Part shown: one piece after another, positions 62,257 through 64,000 of the stretch
How positions within the stretch are numbered: position 1 is the stretch's first letter
Layout of the letters: every line of letters starts with the position of its first letter
NCBI GenBank assembly: GCA_035569495.1
Contig: DATMMX010000038.1
Location: forward strand, 1 to 64,000
Reading direction: 5' to 3'
Origin: DASRDZ01 sp035569495
GTDB lineage: Bacteria > Chloroflexota > Dormibacteria > Aeolococcales > Aeolococcaceae
Length of the DNA stretch: 64,000 nucleotides
Notes under the pieces: model-generated
Told to the model about the DNA's origin: nothing
Seen by the model: only the letters and a program-made list of their open reading frames with translations
The model's database searches: none
Translations under genes and position numbers: made by a program

Positions 62257-64000
62257 ATGCACATGCCCCGCCGCCCTCTGCTTCTGCTCGCGCCCGCCGC
62301 GCTGATCCTCTCGCTGACCGTCCCCCCGGTCCAGCACGCCGCCGCGGCGCCCTCGCCCGCCTCGCTCACCGTCGGCGTGGGCGGCGCCGCGCCGGGCTCC
62401 CAGGCTTTCAGCGGCGGTCCGATCACCGGCAGCGCGGACGCCAGCGGCAACGCTGCTCCGGTCACATGCCCAGCCCCGGCGTGCGAGAGCATCCCGCTTA
62501 CCGTGGCGGCGCCGGGCGGTTTCCCCGCCAAGTCGATCAACCTCAGCATCACCCTGCAGTTCACGCCGGCAACGGGCAACCCCGGCGGCACGGGCCTCGA
62601 CGGGCTCGACATCTGGCTGCTCGACTCGACGAACAGCACCATCGCCTCGGCGACCCTGGGCAGCTCGCCCGCGATCGCCAGCGTCTCCAAGATCGACCCG
62701 GGCAACTACACGGTGGAGATCAGCGGCGAGAACGGCGCGGTCCAGGAGACCTACACCGGCACGGCGGTGGCCTCGGTGGCGGGCGGCGCGGCCAACATCC
62801 CCTCGGTCACCTTCTCGGCGGCGCCGCTGACCTTCAGCCCGGCGAGCAACGTCTCCCCCGTCGTCCTCGGTGGCGAGCCGCAGATCAGCCAGGAGCGGCC
62901 GGTGGCCAGCCCCAAGGCGGGGGCCGGGCTCGACCCCAACCGCGGCTTCGTGGACTGGCCGGTCAGCTCACGCACCATGATCGGCACCCTGTGGCGCACC
63001 ACCAACGGCGGCGACACCTACCGCCAGGTCGTCGACCTCACCTGCGCGCCGCGCCAGGTGCCCAACTGCTTCACCGGCGGCGGCGGCGATACGGTCAACC
63101 GTGTCAACAACTACGACGGCACGGTGAACTTCGGCGACCAGGAGTCGCTGGCCCAGGAGGCCTACGCCAGCAGCGTGGACCACGGCGACAGCTTCCCCGC
63201 GGCGCGCCAGACCCCGGTCACCTCGACCTTCGCCGGCGTCGACCGGCAGTGGATCTCCACCGTCGACGCGCCCGGCATCATGAACAACGGCTTCGAGTTG
63301 CAGGCGGTGTTCTCGTACCACATCCCCGTGGCCGGCGAGCTGGTCGCCGCGGTCGACACCAGCGGCGTCGTCCACCCGGCCGTGCCGGTCATCCCCAGCG
63401 TCAGCCAGAGCGGACCGAGCCGCATCGACACCCAGCCGGGCAGCCACGGCTTCGGATACTTCTACCAGGGCTACCGCGACGGCAACGGCTTCGAGGTCGG
63501 CGCCGCACCACTCACCTCGCTGCAGACGCCGACCGCGTACACCATCGGCAACGTCACCAAGGATCAGCCGCAGGTGTTCCCCTGGATCGCCCTCGACACC
63601 CAGGGCAACCTCTACGCGCTGTGGGTCGCGCCCGACGGCCAGCTCTACTACAGCTTCTCGCGCATCACCGACCCGCAGAACGACCCCACGGCCACGCCCC
63701 CCGGCGTCCCCGCCTCGCACTGGTCGCCGAAGCTCAAGGTCAACCCCGGGCCGCTGGGCAGCACGGTCTTCCCCGAGATCGTCGCCGGTGATCCGGGCCA
63801 CGTCGCCATCGCCTTCATGGGCACCCAGGACTGGACCGGCGTCAGCGACGGCGCGCCCCAGCTCCCCAACACACCGGCGAAGTGGAACCACTACATCGCC
63901 ATCAGCCAGAACGCGCTCGACTCCAACCCGGTGTTCCAGGTCGGATTGAGCTCGCACCGCGTGGCCCACCTCGGCTCGATCTGCACCAGCGGCACCACCT
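62257..64000 (+). CDS. Large exported protein, sialidase/BNR-like, cut by window end
   Basis: At least 581 residues; the frame is open at the window edge. A signal peptide (PRRPLLLLAPAALILSLTVP, then cleavage near HAAAA) leads to a Gly/Ser/Thr-rich beta region (about residues 35-205). After that follow strand-loop patterns with Asp-rich turns (GTLWRTTNGGDTYRQVVDL, PWIALDTQGNLYALWVAPDG, FPEIVAGDPGHVAIAFMGTQ) that look like BNR/Asp-box propeller repeats found in sialidases and exo-glucanases. No active-site motif can be confirmed by eye. ATG at 62257 or at 62263. Confidence 0.72.
   Translation, partial: MHMPRRPLLLLAPAALILSLTVPPVQHAAAAPSPASLTVGVGGAAPGSQAFSGGPITGSADASGNAAPVTCPAPACESIPLTVAAPGGFPAKSINLSITLQFTPATGNPGGTGLDGLDIWLLDSTNSTIASATLGSSPAIASVSKIDPGNYTVEISGENGAVQETYTGTAVASVAGGAANIPSVTFSAAPLTFSPASNVSPVVLGGEPQISQERPVASPKAGAGLDPNRGFVDWPVSSRTMIGTLWRTTNGGDTYRQVVDLTCAPRQVPNCFTGGGGDTVNRVNNYDGTVNFGDQESLAQEAYASSVDHGDSFPAARQTPVTSTFAGVDRQWISTVDAPGIMNNGFELQAVFSYHIPVAGELVAAVDTSGVVHPAVPVIPSVSQSGPSRIDTQPGSHGFGYFYQGYRDGNGFEVGAAPLTSLQTPTAYTIGNVTKDQPQVFPWIALDTQGNLYALWVAPDGQLYYSFSRITDPQNDPTATPPGVPASHWSPKLKVNPGPLGSTVFPEIVAGDPGHVAIAFMGTQDWTGVSDGAPQLPNTPAKWNHYIAISQNALDSNPVFQVGLSSHRVAHLGSICTSGTT

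Overview
The window is high-GC chromosomal DNA from a bacterium that looks like a terrestrial member of the Chloroflexota/Dormibacterota/Actinomycetota group. The evidence is gene content and style: an rpoD-dnaG-ppdK-glycyl-tRNA synthetase block, a glmU-prs-hemolysin-recO block, many GTG/TTG starts and dense ATGA/GTGA overlaps. No marker here fixes the phylum, so the assignment is an inference.

Layout. (1) 1-9282, minus strand: housekeeping genes: sigma-70 (cut by the window edge), primase, a DNA-binding/coiled-coil protein, two small or exported unknowns, pyruvate phosphate dikinase and glycyl-tRNA synthetase. (2) 9371-17276: a surface-glycan cluster with a tandem two-domain glycosyltransferase, a GT2 enzyme, a GT4 enzyme and three apparently degraded enzyme relatives (methyltransferase-like, glycosyltransferase with acceptor lobes only, pyruvyltransferase-like). 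(3) 17285-22211, minus: glmU-prs-CBS membrane protein-small membrane protein-recO. (4) 22268-23156: an enoyl-CoA hydratase and tRNA-Gln(TTG). (5) 23151-56169: a 33-kb integrative conjugative element bounded by 36-bp perfect direct repeats, inserted at the 3' end of tRNA-Gln. (6) 56291-64000: resumed chromosome with a multicopper oxidase, an SH3-like membrane protein, yidD, an EamA exporter with divergent CGNR regulator, an ion channel and a large exported protein cut by the window end.

The element has recognisable modules. Xis and a large serine integrase lie at the left end. A leftward operon encodes a 44-aa protein, SSB, an FtsK-like coupling ATPase, a Rep_trans/MOBT-like replication or relaxase protein and a 58-aa protein. 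A cargo cassette at 28.4-37.9 kb looks like defence: a trypsin-like protease, a 2149-aa STAND NTPase with a Cap4-like N-terminal nuclease, a membrane protein and a HEPN-like protein. A mating-pore operon runs from a small pilin-like protein through TcpC-like, TrbL/VirB6-like, SCO6880-like and VirB4-like proteins. Next come an ECF sigma factor fused to its own anti-sigma domain, membrane anchor and outside domain, then an RDD gene with an in-frame stop, an ImmR/ImmA-type switch, a ROK-type regulator and a paralogous leader pair at the right end.

Two observations stand out. First, the sigma/anti-sigma fusion gene, the RDD gene and the SSB-FtsK-Rep operon share one promoter-like motif (TGACC-N20-GCATC, with a conserved interior), and the mating-pore operon has a weaker match at the same spacing. 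This suggests one membrane-tethered sigma factor may switch on the whole conjugation programme. Second, attP lies inside the integrase gene: in the inserted state the integrase frame runs out into host DNA, while its missing 38-codon C-terminus sits at the other end of the element and would be rejoined in frame on excision.
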